Of a stretch of 64,000 nucleotides of DNA, positions 46,933 through 60,344 are shown in pieces. Where the stretch lies: assembly GCA_036583965.1 (NCBI GenBank), contig JAZBQD010000030.1:56731551-56795550 (forward strand). Reading direction: 5' to 3'. A program made the position numbers and the translations under genes. The notes beneath the pieces are model-generated. The model saw nothing but the letters and a program-made list of their open reading frames with translations, made no database searches and was not told where the DNA came from. Within the stretch, counting starts at the first letter, position 1. Each line of letters opens with the position of its first letter. The DNA comes from Prunella strophiata. Its lineage: Eukaryota; Chordata; Aves; Passeriformes; Prunellidae.

Positions 46933-49900
46933 TACTAATACATAATTACCACAAATAATTTAAAATTATGTCTTAATCCAGACAAGACTGGAATTGTTCT
47001 GAGCTGGAATTGTCTTTGCACTGAAACAGATCTTTGGATTCCTTCCACTGCTTGCTTTGATGATCCCCTTTGCATGTCTGAGTTTGCTAGTTTGTTTAGA
47101 GTTCACGGCTTCAAGAAATCCTGCAACTACATTATCGAATCTCAGACTTGTCAGCATCAGCAAAGATTGTTAAGAGTGATTTTAGCAGACTGCAGTAAAT
47201 CATGATCTTTATTGCATTTCTCTTTGTATTTGGTTAAGATCCTCAGTTAGGGCTCAAATTTGCTCCATATTGAACTCCAATGAAATATTATCCATAGATG
47301 TGTTGTGACAGGAATTCCCAGAGATCAGCTGTGCAAATGACTCATTGTATACAAAGATAATTGGACTGAGTTCTGAACTGGATTCAGTCAGTGCAGCTCC
47401 AGTCTGCCATGGAGCTATACTGTTTTTCAAAAACTGGAGTTATGGCCACAGACATCTGTTGACTAAAGGGTTATATGAAATTTATCAGTTGTGCTGGACC
47501 CTCATGTCACTTGACATTTTCTTTCATTTTATTCCTTTCATAAACCTGGAAGGCTCACTCTGCTGGCCAGTGGTCCCTTGCTTTCATATTGCCTCTGTTG
47601 AATTGTCTGGGCACAGTTAGTGACATCTTGTTCCAGGGGCTAATGAGTTTTATCTTTAAGCACAATTTTCACAAAGCTAAAAAATGTGACTGATGAGATG
47701 CCATTTTGTTGACTTGCTGTGGACTACTTAATTTGTGGCAGGAAAAAAAAAACAACACACGCCATTATTTTGCTTGCTCCTTTAATCCTTTTTTCATAAT
47801 GGTAATAGAGGTAGTACTAATAATAGTAATAATAGCAACAACAACATCATCAACAAAATATACAGACAAAATCCTAATTTTCTGTTGTCCCTTGAGGCCT
47901 ATAATAGTCTATATAATTCTCCTTTGGAAACAGGCAGATGAAGACAACTGACAAAGGAACAGAAATGGAAGGAGGAAGGAAAGGGAGATAAGAGAATAGA
48001 ATGTGAAGAGGGAGGTAAAGTGAAAAAGAAGATAATAGGTAAAATAGGTAAAATACAAAGAAGAAAACAATAAAGCTACACCATGTTATATGACAACTGG
48101 GATGGGATTTTCTGTACATGAGCTGATGATTTTTAGAATGAAAGAGAAATGTCAAAAAAGCCTGACAAAGAAATCCAATGGTTGCTACTCAACACAAATT
48201 TGAAAAGCATTTGCCTGATGTATTCCACAGGTTGCAAATCATTCTTCACGAAGTCTTGGAGAAGAGTCATGCCTTTTGAATATAATTTATGACAGTAGCT
48301 TCAGCTCAGTGAAATTCAGGTGTTTATGGTACAGATGTCTGTCTGCAAACCAGGCAGCTCAATTCATTTGCCCACATAAACATGTCTAACACCATGTCAG
48401 TGTGTCCAGCCTGGCCTCCAGCTGCCATTGCAGCACAGTACATGTTTCCAAGAGATCTCATACAATGTGAGACTGTCATCTCCATGTGCATGCCCTGGGT
48501 ACTGAGTGTCATCTCAGATGGCACCAGGCATTGAAGTGGGGACAGGTGAGTAGAGCTTTAGGTCCTCCTTGAAGAAAAGTGGTGTAAGGAATCCATCCAG
48601 CATGTAGATAAGTATGTTCCTATAGTCTAAATGAAGTGAGGTAAGCCTTTAACATTGAAAAAAGATGCTTTGGTTCCATCATAGTTCAGGCCCACCATTA
48701 GTTCACCTTTGTGTTTAAAGCCTATGAGGCCTTACAGGTAAATTTAGGCTAAATAAAAGAAATGAGGAAACTGGAGATAAAGAGGCAAAAAGGACAAATA
48801 GTATCTTAAAAGCATGTGTTAGAAAGAAACACAATAGAAGACACTATGAAAGAAAAATAAGGATTTTAGCTTAGATAAAATATCTAATAATTAAAAAGGC
48901 CCAACATTCAGTGCTAAAAAAAGCACGTTAAGCTCTAATTCAACAAAGTATATGAAGATATGACTGTTTCACTGAGACTTTTGCTGAATCTTACACAATA
49001 ACACCTTTCCTACTTTGGCTGAGAAGGTTTATCTGCTATTGACTGATAGTTTTAAACTGTGAATTGAGGCACAATAGCTGGATCAAAGCTATACCTTTTA
49101 TGGTAAAACTACTACTAAGAATGTGTTTAGCAGTGTATGAAAGGTCTTCCCATTTCTTTAGTACATCAGTTTTCAAGGATCTCTAAAGAAAACATTTTAA
49201 TCCCAGAGGTTGCTGAACATGAATATTATACCTCAGGCACCGTGTTTTCACAAGCATTTTAGGTGCAACAAGAAGAAAATGTAGAAGTTGTTAGACTGTA
49301 CTAGTGATGTCTCAAGCATGGGAATTGTCTTACTGAGCTCCTACTTAATTACTTTTACTTTATTATTCATATTTTCATTAAGCTAGTAAGCTGTCTTTTT
49401 TGTAGTGTGTTCCATATCTTTTCTCTCTGGGACTGGGATTGTATTAAATTACTGTACTTTACCTCATCCAGGATGTTTTACAGTTGCATTTTAATTACTT
49501 TAAGACATTTCATTTTTGCATATCCTGTTAATGATGCTGCCATATTTTGTATCATATTGCATGCATATATTAAACACCTACTTTTGGGATAAGCTTAGGT
49601 TTGGCTGCACACACTCCGTCTGTGGGACTAATCTCATAGCAGAATAATCTTCCAGGAAATAACATCAGGTCTTTAAGTTGACACCCTGGATTTCATAGAG
49701 TGAGTAAACAGTTGATTGGGTTTTGCTCTTTATGGAACAAACTGAGGCACATCACTATAGCAGGATTCTAAAAAGATGTTCTTCTTAACATTTGGATAGG
49801 CGAGTCTAGATGCACATATATTTCTGTGTTTCTGATGACATCAGAGCTTGTTAGTTTCCCAAGGCATAGTTAAATAGATTCCCACTCTAAGTACTTCCAT

Positions 49901-50209
49901 GTTACCTACAAGTTATTTACAGGGAAACAGATAATGTCCCTATAGTAATTCAGCAATTAAATGTCCTTCCTTATTGTCCCTACTCTTGGGAAGAGAACAG
50001 TTTTTACTGGGAGCATTATTTTGTTGAATTATGCACTGGGGATGGGTCGCTCCAGACAGAAGAGTTTTTCAGGTTTCAAGGAGTGCTTTTCAATAAGAAA
50101 CACTGCTGAAGTGGGTAGTGTAAAATTGTCAAGGGCATATATGGGCTCTTAACTTTATCACTTGTTTCAGTTGCCCAATGAACATTCACTAAGTATTGGC
50201 AGACTCTCA
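46933..50209. other. Unrecognised AT-rich DNA
   Basis: About 3.3 kb. It includes a short AATAAT/ACA-rich stretch near 47814-47860 and a purine-rich segment at 47960-48060. No exon or repeat family was recognised. Confidence 0.55.
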
Positions 50210-50865
50210 GAAGGCAGAGAGGCTGAGGTTAAAAGGAACCTCTGGAGGTCTCCTGATCTGGACTATCAGCCCAAGCAGGACCACCAAGAAGAGTTGACCC
50301 AGACCATGTCCAGGTGGTATCTGAATATATCCAAGTATGGAAGCTCCACAGCCCCCCTGGGAAACTGGTACCAGTTTTTGGCTACCCTCACAACAGAGAT
50401 GTCTCCTGATATTCAGAAAGAAACTTCAGTATTTCAGTGTGTGCCCACTGCTTCTTGTCCTCTTGTTATCAACACAAAGAGTCTGGCTCTCTCTTCTTTA
50501 AACCCTGTCTCTCTTCAGGCATTTACAAGCTGCTTTCCAGCTGGGTGGTCCAACCATGTACTGATGAGTGTGGCTTTTACTACACAGCACTTTGCACTTA
50601 TGCAGCTCCACAAGGTTCCTGTCAGACTATTTCTTCAGGCTGCCAAGGTCCCTCTGGATGGCAGTTTGGTCCTCTGGCATATTAAATCACTCCTACAAGT
50701 TTTGTGTCACTGGAAAACTTGTTGAGGGTCCACTTTGCCCTGTGACTCTGATGAACAGGACTGGACCCAGTACTGACCCCCAGGGTACAGAGCTAGTGGC
50801 TTCCTTCTGACTAGACTCCATGACAGTAATGACAACACCTTGGGCCCCGTTTCTCCAAAGAGACA
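50210..50865 (-). mobile_element. CR1 LINE remnant, minus strand, internally deleted
   Basis: The block covers antisense CR1 sequence. GAGGCTGAGGTTAAAAGGAA (50220 on) and GACCATGTCCAGGTGG (50303 on) represent the 3' UTR and C-terminal region. After a deletion near 50540, GGTCCCTCTGGATGGCAGTT near 50647 and TTTTGTGTCACTGGAAAACT (antisense of the FADD region) are followed by CTGGACCCAGTACTGACCCC near 50761. The last is antisense of the GSVLGP segment of the reverse transcriptase. The 187-codon plus-strand open frame at 50162-50725, the longest non-repeat frame in the window, is therefore antisense CR1 and should not be annotated as a gene. Confidence 0.9.
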
Positions 50866-52639
50866 CTCCTCCCTTTGTGCACTCCTCTACAGAGATGTGC
50901 TGTGTATTTTACTTTTCTTCAGAAATGTTTTGACAACTGACATACTTTCCCTTACTCCCTTTACGTTTCTGTTATAAGCTAAAATAACACCAAATAAAAT
51001 AAATATAAAAAACAAACAAAATAAATATATTTCCATGCTCACACATATTCAATGTTATTTTAGGACACGATCTGAAGAAACTTTTCTCTCTCTCTAACAT
51101 ATACATATATAAATATTATTGCTAGAAATATAATTTGCAATACAGTACTACTACTGTATACTACATATACAGTATTTTTTCAAATATATAGATGCTAAAA
51201 CTCTAGTGAAGATGAATAGAAGCATGGCATTTAAATCTCCAATAAAAGACTGGAGATTTGGATATGCAAAGACAATTTTGGATAATGCAAAGAAATATTA
51301 ATATAGAAAACTGGGTTTGCATGTTTTTTGTTTTGTTTAGCTTTTTTTTTCAGATTAAGAGTATAAAAGACCTTATATTCTCTACTGGAGTGTATCGTGT
51401 ATATTGCTAAAAACTTTGAAATAAAAACAAATAAGAAGTCTATTATTTACAAGTTTGGATCAACAAATTTGCAATGTAGTGTCTCTCTTATATGCCAGAA
51501 ACTCATATAGAGCTTCTAGGATTTATTTTAGGACTTGCATAGACTTTCTGGTTTTTTTGAGAAGGCCTTTGACTTGGGAACTATCTCTTGAAAAACAAGA
51601 TTCTCACACTTTTAAAACCTTGGCCCAGAAATTATGTTTACACTGACATGGAAAGTGGAAATTGATTTCCAAATGTATCTTAAATATTGCCTCAGTTGCC
51701 TCCGCTTATCACAGCCAGTTTATTTGAGAAGTTTCTGGGTTTAATTTCTAAATACTTCACTTCTAGTTCTTATGTTTGTCTTTAAAAGATTCTTAAAAAA
51801 ATCAGAGCTCAGAAATCAAAGTTCAGAGAATATGTTTTCAAAAAATATTCTGTCTTAAGGTTTGGGAACATTTTAAAGTGCCTGCAGTTGTAAACGTCTA
51901 CATTTGAATCAATCAGTTAAAAACAGTATTAGAGCCACTGGAGAATGGCAAACATTGCAAACTGCTCTACCTGACCTATTTCCTATGACCACTTCAGAGC
52001 GAAATGAAATATCTGAATTTATTCTGAAGAAACCTATTACTGCACATTAACTGTAGGGGTACTTCGGGCAGCTGGCTGGGGCATTAATATATATATCACT
52101 GATACAAAACTGAGGACCAACACATTTTAGATACATTAATTATTTTCATGTTAGCTCATAGGAATTCTTTCTGTTTAATAGGGGTGCCTGTTTTTCCCCT
52201 ATGCTGTTTTCTTGGAGACACTCTATTCTAGAGTGTGGATGTCTAAAAGTAACACAGGAATAAATTAATTTTGATTATTACTATTGGAAGAGAAAATCTC
52301 TTGTTGACACTGCGAAAATTAGGAAATAGATTAGGAAATATACATATGTTGCTAGGGACATGGTTGATTTTCATTCAGTAAGAAGAGTTGCTTTGGAAAT
52401 GTTCTGATTTTTCAACTACATAAGTTACTTTAACAATAGGTACCACAGACCTGCCTTCACCATGTCTCTGGCTTACATGACCACAGCAGTAACCCTGCTG
52501 TTATAAGGCTAAAGGTACATTTGTTCAGCTATTGCCTTTATGGGGGTGTGTGGAAAGACGAAAGCATCAGCTCCTTTAAGGTGTCTGGCCAAGCACTTTT
52601 CAATGTAAAAGGAGATACAGTAAAAGGAGGAAGACATAA
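50866..52639. other. Unrecognised AT-rich DNA
   Basis: About 1.8 kb, strongly AT-rich near 50990-51180, with no recognised repeat or exon. Confidence 0.55.
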
Positions 52640-53740
52640 AGGAGGACATGCAGAGATACAAACCTGACTGGCAAATGAAAAGGGAGGAAGTCAGACCTGG
52701 TCTAGTCACACTAATCGATGAGGATCTCTGGGAGTGTGAGAATGCTTCTTCAAGCACCAGTTATCTGATCAGAGATCTTGTCAAATGGGAAAATAAGGAA
52801 AAGGGGGCAAGCAGAAACAAAATACACAAACCTGACTGGTGAGCATAATGCAAACAAAGATAAAAACCAAACTTGGTCAGCCACAGTAACCAATGGGCTG
52901 TTGAGAAGCTGCAGGCAATTGCAGCTGGGGTTTTGCAATTGACAATGTAACCCTGAGAGTCCTGGATACTGGAGGGGGTCAGTGGGACTATACCAGGTGG
53001 GGGGACTGTGCAGAGGAAGCACATGAGGGAGGAACAAAGAGGTAAACAGAAAAGGGTATAAAATGGGCCATTCACATGTAAAAGGGTCACCCCAGTTTGA
53101 CCAGCCAACTGAGTAGGGTGCCCCTTGTCCAGGCAGAGGTGTCAGGGCAGAGTCTATGCTGGTATTCAGAGGAACCTGTGAGCATTGGGTGCCTGTAAGA
53201 TGAATGTGTGAGTGCTGTGTGTGTGCAGTGAGCACCCAGCAGTGAGTCAGAGACTCACAAAGTGGGTAAGGAGATCCTCTTGGAATCCTCATAGCAGTGC
53301 TGGGCTGGCACAGGGAGCATGTCCTGTGCTGGGAGAACTCATGGATGTGTGTGTACTTCGAACCTGGGCAGTGTGGGGCTGTGTGCTGCGCTAGTGACTT
53401 TCTGCCTCTGCCAGCCTAAGAGGAGGAAGGGACATGTCCCTGTCCACCTGTGTGTGGTGTGAGTCTTGAACATGGGGGCAGCTGGGGCAGCACCTCCTCT
53501 GTGGCCACACTTTATCTGTGGCCCTCTGTGTGACCTGGACATGTCGGTGTCCCTACGGGTCTCTGTCATGTGTCCAGTGACTGTGCACAGGTGTCTGTGA
53601 CTCTGTCTCTGGGGTATGTGCTCAGCATTGCTGCTGGTTGTGGACATCACAAAGGGAAAAGGGGAAAGTGGCAGCCACATCCATCAGCCAGAGACCCTGG
53701 GACTTGAGGAAGTGGCTGCTCCTAATATCAGTTGACATTG
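52640..53740 (+). mobile_element. Probable ERV LTR or 5' ERV fragment with TATA box
   Basis: This block is visibly GC-richer and more CpG/CA-rich than its AT-rich surroundings. It has LTR-like architecture: an imperfectly repeated upstream part (CAAACCTGACTGGCAAATG near 52659 and CAAACCTGACTGGTGAGC near 52829), a good TATA box GGTATAAAATGGG near 53055, then CACCCCAGTTTGACCAGCCA about 30 bp downstream and a TGTGTG/GTGAGTG-rich leader. The overall pattern resembles bird ERV LTRs I remember, but I cannot set the exact ends or find a target duplication. Minus-strand frames here (up to 180 codons) show no recognisable domains. It could instead be a young unannotated repeat or a single-copy promoter. 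Confidence 0.5.
53053..53067 (+). promoter_or_regulatory. TATA box in probable LTR
   Basis: GGGTATAAAATGGG is a near-consensus TATA element at the position expected within an LTR, between the repeated upstream part and the leader. Activity is unknown. Confidence 0.45.
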
Positions 53741-53789
53741 CCACTCTAAAAGTATATATAATTTACTCATATGGAGAGTGTCCTAAGTT

Positions 53790-53811
53790 AAAAAAAAAAA
53801 AAAAAAAAAAA
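53790..53811 (+). repeat. A22 homopolymer
   Basis: Uninterrupted A-run shortly downstream of the probable LTR block. Confidence 0.9.
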
Positions 53812-55576
53812 TCAAAGTAAAAATAGAAGGTGGGAGGCTTTCATAGTGCCTGATTTTTTTTCTCCCATTGGAAAAAATAGCCTTCTAGAATTACATTGCA
53901 AATTACAAACCTATAAAAAGTCAGTCTATAGAATTCCTGTGCAGGACTACATGTCCCTATTATATTGTATGGACTAAAAATGAAGAAATTTATACTTTTG
54001 GTCAATTGATAAGCTTGAACAATTCTTGTATAAATACCTTGGTTTCATCTGTTTTATTTTATTAGTTATTACAGACCAGTAGTTAAGGGAACTTTTCTGA
54101 ACTCACTCACTTCACTGTTATTGTAAAATAGTTGTGGAAAGATGGGGTTCAAAAGATTTTCAGGATAAATATGTGAATAATGAAATACTGAAGTGCTCAA
54201 TTTATCAGGACTCAATTGGCTAAAACAATCTCATCCCTGCTGCAAGTTTCCATGAATCAGCAATGAAGAAAGGTCTTACTTTCATTTAAATTTTATGGTT
54301 AAAAATAGTTTGCAGTAACTCTGATGAAAATGAACAGAAAGTAAATGAAGTTTATTTGACATATTTTGAAAGTGAAGCTTTGGATGGAGGGGATTCAATA
54401 AAATTCAGGCAAAAGACATGATGACAGTAATGGTGGATCTGCATGGTGAATAAGAAAAACATGTACATATATAATACTCTAACGTAATAACCCTAAAATA
54501 CTTATGTCCTAAAAATACTAATATACATCCAATTTATACCCTAAGAGCAATCAGTCAATTTTCAGATGTTATATGAACATACATACCATGAAGAAAGGAA
54601 GCTGCATTGAAATCCTTGAGGACTTGTGTGCATCCAGCTGCTGGGTGGGTTTATTCAGCCTAGGCACCCTAGTTAGCTGAACACTCCAGTTAGCTATTGA
54701 TAAATCCTGCTGTACTTGCCCTATGATTAATTAGTGCTTTAGCCTTCCAGCACACTGCAGATGAGTACATTCATTCTTCTTTTCTTTGATCAAATGCAAA
54801 CACTGATGAAAAGTAATATCTGACACAAAATCAAAGGCTGCTTCCACTTACTAGTGGACTAGAAAAGGAGGAAGAAAAGAATAATGTTGCATATTTAAGA
54901 CAGAATAGGGTAACATAAACATTGAGAAACGCTGTCAGGACAGAACTCACCACTGCAGTGACAACCAGCAACAACGTCCGTGCCAAATCCAACACAGCAT
55001 TGTGAGTACAAACAAGCATATGGATGTTTTGTCAGCAGTACAGTGAGTCAGTGTGAGCCAGGCAAACTCCTGTTGTGTACTAGCAGGAACAGGCTTCTAG
55101 GGCCTGAAGGTACTTTAGTGTGTTTGTATGAGGATAAAAGGATATGTCATGTGCTTAAAAATACTCTTCCTCTTGAGTTTCCCTTCTCAGAATATATTTT
55201 TTTCCTCAAAAACCACCTCCTCTGTGTGCTCTGACATTATATTTCACACTTGTTTAAAGAGGAAGGTATTGTTTAATTGTCTGCTAAACAGTAAGCACAA
55301 CATGTCCCCATTGCTGAGTGACTTATGTGAGATGTTTTTACTGGAAATTTTGCTTGTTTTGTCTCCTATCTAAACTCTTCTCAAGTCTATAGATTGCTTT
55401 GAATACAGAGTTTTCTAGACTAAGATTTTTTTCCCCTTGAAGTGCTAAAGTTTATTTGCCTGACATATGTGCCTTTTGATCTCCCCTCTTCCATTTTTTA
55501 CATTTATCATCTCCAGGGTTTCTAGTGCTGCTTTGTTCATTGACATTTTCTGGTTCTTTTTACATGGCAAATACAG

Positions 55577-55634
55577 CTAGCTAGCTAGCTCCTGTACCCT
55601 GGTACAGTAGTACAGACTACAGCTACTACTGTAC
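55577..55634. repeat. AGCT repeat and two overlapping inverted repeats
   Basis: (AGCT)n near 55575-55590 is followed by TGTACC-CT-GGTACA (55593-55606) and by GTACAGTAGTA (55602-55612) pairing perfectly with TACTACTGTAC (55624-55634). The two inverted repeats share bases 55602-55606 and so are mutually exclusive. Confidence 0.85.
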
Positions 55635-56495
55635 TCTGGTGAGGGAATGGGAGAGGAACTGAAGTTGCCATCTGTTGGCTTGTAGCTGTGCCCTTCAGCC
55701 ACTTCCAGGAAGACTCACATTTTAAATCTGGCTGCCAGTAAAGTAAAATTTGTATAATTGCTTAAGGTTATTCCTAACAGCAGAAACATCCTTTGGAAAG
55801 GTGCATGCGCCTGATGCCACATGGGGAAGAGATGTTTTCTTTAACTTATTTATACTTAATACTTACAGTGAGTGCTACTTCCATGGCTTGCAATTTAATA
55901 AAAAACTGTAGGCATATTTCATCTTATTTTAACGTTAATGTCTACATCATTTATTCCTATTAGCTCTTTCATAAATGAATAGATATAAATAATCAGCTCT
56001 GAGATGTATTTTGAAGTAGTAGATGAAACAAGCATAGTTGAGATCTAGATTTTTAAAATCTAGTTTAGGTGAGATGAATTGCTCCACAGGAGTACTTCCT
56101 TCAAAGTCTATAAAAAAGGTGGGGGACATCAAGCGATCTGCTCAAAGGGAGATACTCTAATCTGTAGGCACCTAACATTAAGGTGTCCAATCAAACAAGG
56201 GTGGCTGGTGTCATATAAGATTTAGTGGAAGATTTTAATCAATAATGCCACAGAATCCTACAGAGGTGCACTGCTGACTCGTGTTTAAGATGTTGTTGTC
56301 AGGAATTCTCCGGTATGCTTCTGCTTTCTATCCACTCAGCTCCTAACTTTGCAGTTCCATGGAATTATTTCAGTTCAGCTGTGGGATTTGCATTTGTCTT
56401 ACTTGACCTTCATAAATGTTTTCAGTACATTCCTCCAGCTTGTTGAAGTTACAGTGAATGGCACCCATCTTTCTATCATATTACCTCCTTCCCCG

Positions 56496-56655
56496 GTTTG
56501 ATGTCATCTGTGAGATATTTGAAGTTCCATTATGTTCCAACATCAAGAGCATTGATGAGGCCTCGCATCAACTCCCAAGAAAAATTCTTTTTATCTGATT
56601 GCCAGATTAATCCATTGACCATGATCCTCTGAGTTTTTAACTTAACACAGGTTTT
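56496..56655 (-). mobile_element. Ancient CR1-like trace (minus strand)
   Basis: TTTGATGTCATCTGTGAGAT (antisense of the FADD region), ATCAAGAGCATTGATGA and TGACCATGATCCTCTGAG occur in the order and approximate spacing of the antisense CR1 reverse-transcriptase region. Many mismatches make this the weakest CR1 call in the window. Confidence 0.42.
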
Positions 56656-57734
56656 TCACCTGCTATATCCCATTAGGCCCAAAACTGGGTCAATGAGATC
56701 TGAAGGACCTGAGTACTCTAATTCACCTTCTCAGTAAGGAAAGAATAGACATGCTTAAGGGGTCCCCTACACCTAGAAAACAAATTCCAGTGAATTATTT
56801 AGTATTTACAAACTAAGAGGAAGAGGTTGTGGCATTGAAGACACTGAGAACAAGGTAGTTCTAAATATTATTCTGATCAACAGCCAGGAATAGTAATGAA
56901 GGTCTTCTTACAGTGTTAGGCAATGCCAGAGTCACTTAGCAGTATGTTAAATACAAAATGGCTTAAAACCCAAAAGAAAACATGACTGAAATGAAACGCA
57001 AACCATTGAACCTTTATTTTGAAAAGTATTAGTTTGCTGGAACAGAGTGACAAATTCTAATGAACGTCCTTAATGATTTTACAGTGGGACAAATCATCTG
57101 TGAAAGTAAGGTGGTTATAAAAGACACTTACTGTGCAATATGAATGCTAAATGAAATCAGACATCCCTGTAATCAACATCAATAAAAGTACCATAACTAA
57201 TTTTACTGCTTCAAAGAGCAGCATAATAAAATGTACAAAAAGAAAGAATCCGTGGCCTAAAAATATTGCTCACACATACAAAGATGTGCGTGTACATATT
57301 CATATATACATTTGCAGTGCTGAGTAAAATGCTTACAAAGATAAAAAGAAGCTATTTACAAACATACTCTTATCCTATTCATAGTTATTTCTTTTGACCT
57401 TGCTGGGGAAAAGAAAAAGCATCCTTATATAAATATGGAATAGTTTTCAGTGGATTTGGGTTGATATTCAGAAGTTAGGTAAATTTTATTCTTCATTCAA
57501 AAGTAATCCAAAAATAATCTCTTTGAATTGCATAGTCCAAGATTCCATGAAAGTTTTACAGATTTATAAGAGATCCACAGCATAGAGGTACTACAGTTAA
57601 TAATGAAAGAAAAACGAAATGGAGCAAGAGATGACTTTTTCTTGCTCTGACTTTGAGCAAAGTATTTGAGGAAGTCATGCAGTGGGAATTCTAGGACTTA
57701 ACCATGATACAAATTGGGAAACAGTATATGTACA

Positions 57735-58023
57735 TCACTGCTGGCAGTGTGGGGAAGGAAATCTCTTTGTGGAGAAGAGTTTCTTTCTGGTCAAGTAAGT
57801 GTGGAGCTGGTTCCTAGCTGGAGGGAAAGCTTGGGTGGCACTGGGAACCATAGGGAAAATTCCAGAAAATTGTTCTTATCTTAATCCTTTATCTTTACCT
57901 TTTGTGCCTTCAATTCTCCTCTCCATCCTGCTGCAGGAAGAAGGGGGAGAGGAAGAGGAGTGAGTGGTTTTGTTAGGGTCAGTAGGAACTTTAAATTATT
58001 GAATACCATTCTTAAACCACAAT
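57735..58023 (+). mobile_element. Probable ERV LTR 3' fragment (plus strand)
   Basis: The segment CAATTCTCCTCTCCATCCTG near 57910, then a purine-rich GGAAGAAGGGGGAGAGGAAG stretch, then TTAAACCACAAT near 58012 mimics the 3' end of bird ERV LTRs (compare the LTR ending at 43215). The 5' boundary is a guess. Confidence 0.45.
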
Positions 58024-60304
58024 AAGTACCTTAGGTAAATTCAGTATAGAAATTTCTGATTTTGAATATGTCTCAACATTTAGGACACTGGTTTGGGTAA
58101 AACCCAATACCTGGGGGCTATTGTGCTTCAATTTTATCCAAAAGATAAAGATATTCTAACTTCTGTTAGAGTGCAAAAAATAGATTTTAATTTTTCAAAA
58201 GTACTACTTTTTCTGTTATGCAATCCCAAATCTGAATGAAAAGGTCCCTTTGTTTTATTCTTTCCACACAAAGTGATGAAAAGCAGTTTTTCGCATTTTC
58301 TCATTACAGTAATAAATGTATTCTTACAAATTTACTATTGAGACAATTAAAAAATAATGGATGCTATCTTGACTCCACAAATTTTTGAATTCAAAAAGCA
58401 CAGATTACTTTCTGATTTAACAAGGTAGCATTTTATGAAGTCATGAAACAGTTAAGTGCTCATTTCTCTAGAAAATTCCAGAATTACTTCACATCACTGA
58501 AGTGACAAGACTTGAGAGTCACAAAGCTGGCTGGTGTTTGTCTTGGTGCGAATGTGTACGTGACCCACACTAGATGCTTCTGCATAAGCTGATCAGAATT
58601 GTTACTGCAAACATTTTGCTGTGAGGAAAATAAAGAAAGAGTGATCTTTGAGAAGGGTAAATAATACTTTGGCTTGACTTCTGATTGACTAAAGGTAAAA
58701 AATTGCTATAGTTTTTGCTACAAACAAGTTAGTACAAGTTAAGCTGCTTGCATCAACTAGGAAAAAGGATAAGTAGCTCCATCTTGAGCTATAGTGGCCA
58801 TTAGATACATCCCTGAAGAGAAGCATGATAGACACATCTTTTAATCCACTCTGTCTAGGCCTCAATATAGCTGTAGCATTAAAATGGTGTCTTTAAAATT
58901 AAACCTCTGTTGAGAAAGAGGGGAATTTTTTCATCTTGTTTCTTCAGTTACCTTTTTTTTCTCTCCATAATCCCTTAATAGCATTTGTTGCTAGTTGAAG
59001 CAAATATAGAAAATATAATTCAAACTAGTGAGTCCTTGGTGTTTTTCATATTTTTGCTCTAGGAAACTTGTACCTTCTGAACCATTTCAGCATCCATCAG
59101 ATTCACAGAATAGTGCAGAACAGGCTTTCTGAGGGAGGCATCCTGCCGTTGGCAACTCTCCAGGCCTCTTCAATGAAATACTAATTTCAAATAAATTTAA
59201 TTACCCCTTTCAGAGTTTTGGCTTTTGCTTAATTTGTATAAATAATTTGGGCATCTAATTAGCTCTCACTTTGTATCACATAAAATAATTGGGACTGCTT
59301 TGTCAGGCAAAATCTTCCTTTCAAAATGAATTACTCAAATGCAAGTCCTTGCTCTTAGTTCAGGAATTACATCACTTCCAGCTTCATAATCTCTTTTTCT
59401 AAAGCTGTCTGATGTTGATCAGTATGGATGCCTCCTCCTCTGCTGCTGGATACAGACACCATTGATTTACTAATAACTCAACAATATTGCAATCCAGCTT
59501 CAGCTTCCCTAGGTTTTCACTTCACCACTGCATCATCTCAGTACCTCTCAATCTATAATGAGCTTTTTCTGGAAGCTGTGTGTTCTACAAAGGAGAAAAG
59601 GGAAAAAGTGAGAGGAAGCATATATGATAGGTTCCTTTGAAATTTGAATATGATATTAATTGAAGAAGAGTAAATCCAAATAAATGGAGGGTTGTTTCTT
59701 CCCATGTAACTCAGTTTCTTCATTCACAGATGCTTGCAGAAGTACAGGTAAAGAGCATGCAGACTCATTCTAGGAAGATCTAGGAATTCAGAGCTCATGC
59801 AGAGGCTGAGAATCTTGAGATGAGCAGTGGCTTTGGGTGGCTCTAGTAGAGGTTGGGCATAGAGGACTCAAGCTGTTGCAAAGAGCCTTCAAAGGAACTT
59901 GTCAGGGAGCTGAAAAACTTATTATGCCTGGGAAAATCACTGAGATGGCAGATACTTGTACTGGAACAGACTTGTTTGAAAAGAATGTGTCTGTAGGAAG
60001 AATATGCTACTTCTTTTTTTTATTCCTTTTATGTGTTTATCAGTGTTTAGTTCTGTTTTAGATTCCATATTTAAGAATTTACAAGACTTCCAGGACACCC
60101 AGCCTCCTAGAACAACAGGAGGGGGGCTAAGGTAGGAATGCCCCAGAACATCTGAAATTAGCCAAGAAGCCTTGGGTATGCTCAAGTTGCTTAGCTGCCT
60201 TTAGGCAACTGAAACAAGACCTGGCAGTTTCTCTGCTTAAAATAAGTTAGTGATCTTAGTTTACTGTCTAGTGAGACCTCACTTTCTCACTTTCTGGACC
60301 TTGA

Positions 60305-60308
<4 letters not shown>

Positions 60309-60344
<36 letters not shown>
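60309..60344 (+). repeat. T36 homopolymer (A36 on minus)
   Basis: Uninterrupted run of about 36 T. On the minus strand it would be a poly(A) tail following an open stretch of roughly 60 codons. See findings. Confidence 0.93.

Larger units (their letters stand above)
53741..57734. other. Unrecognised AT-rich DNA with minor structures
   Basis: About 4 kb holding an A22 run (53790-53811), paired inverted repeats near 55577-55634 and an old CR1 trace at 56496-56655. No exon was recognised. Confidence 0.5.

Noticed and set aside
50162..50725. 187-codon plus-strand open frame
   Set aside because: The DNA is antisense CR1 (3' UTR plus reverse-transcriptase region), so the frame is fortuitous.
52750..53292. 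180-codon minus-strand frame
   Set aside because: It lies antisense to the probable LTR block, has no recognisable domain or signal, and its length is explained by the higher GC content.
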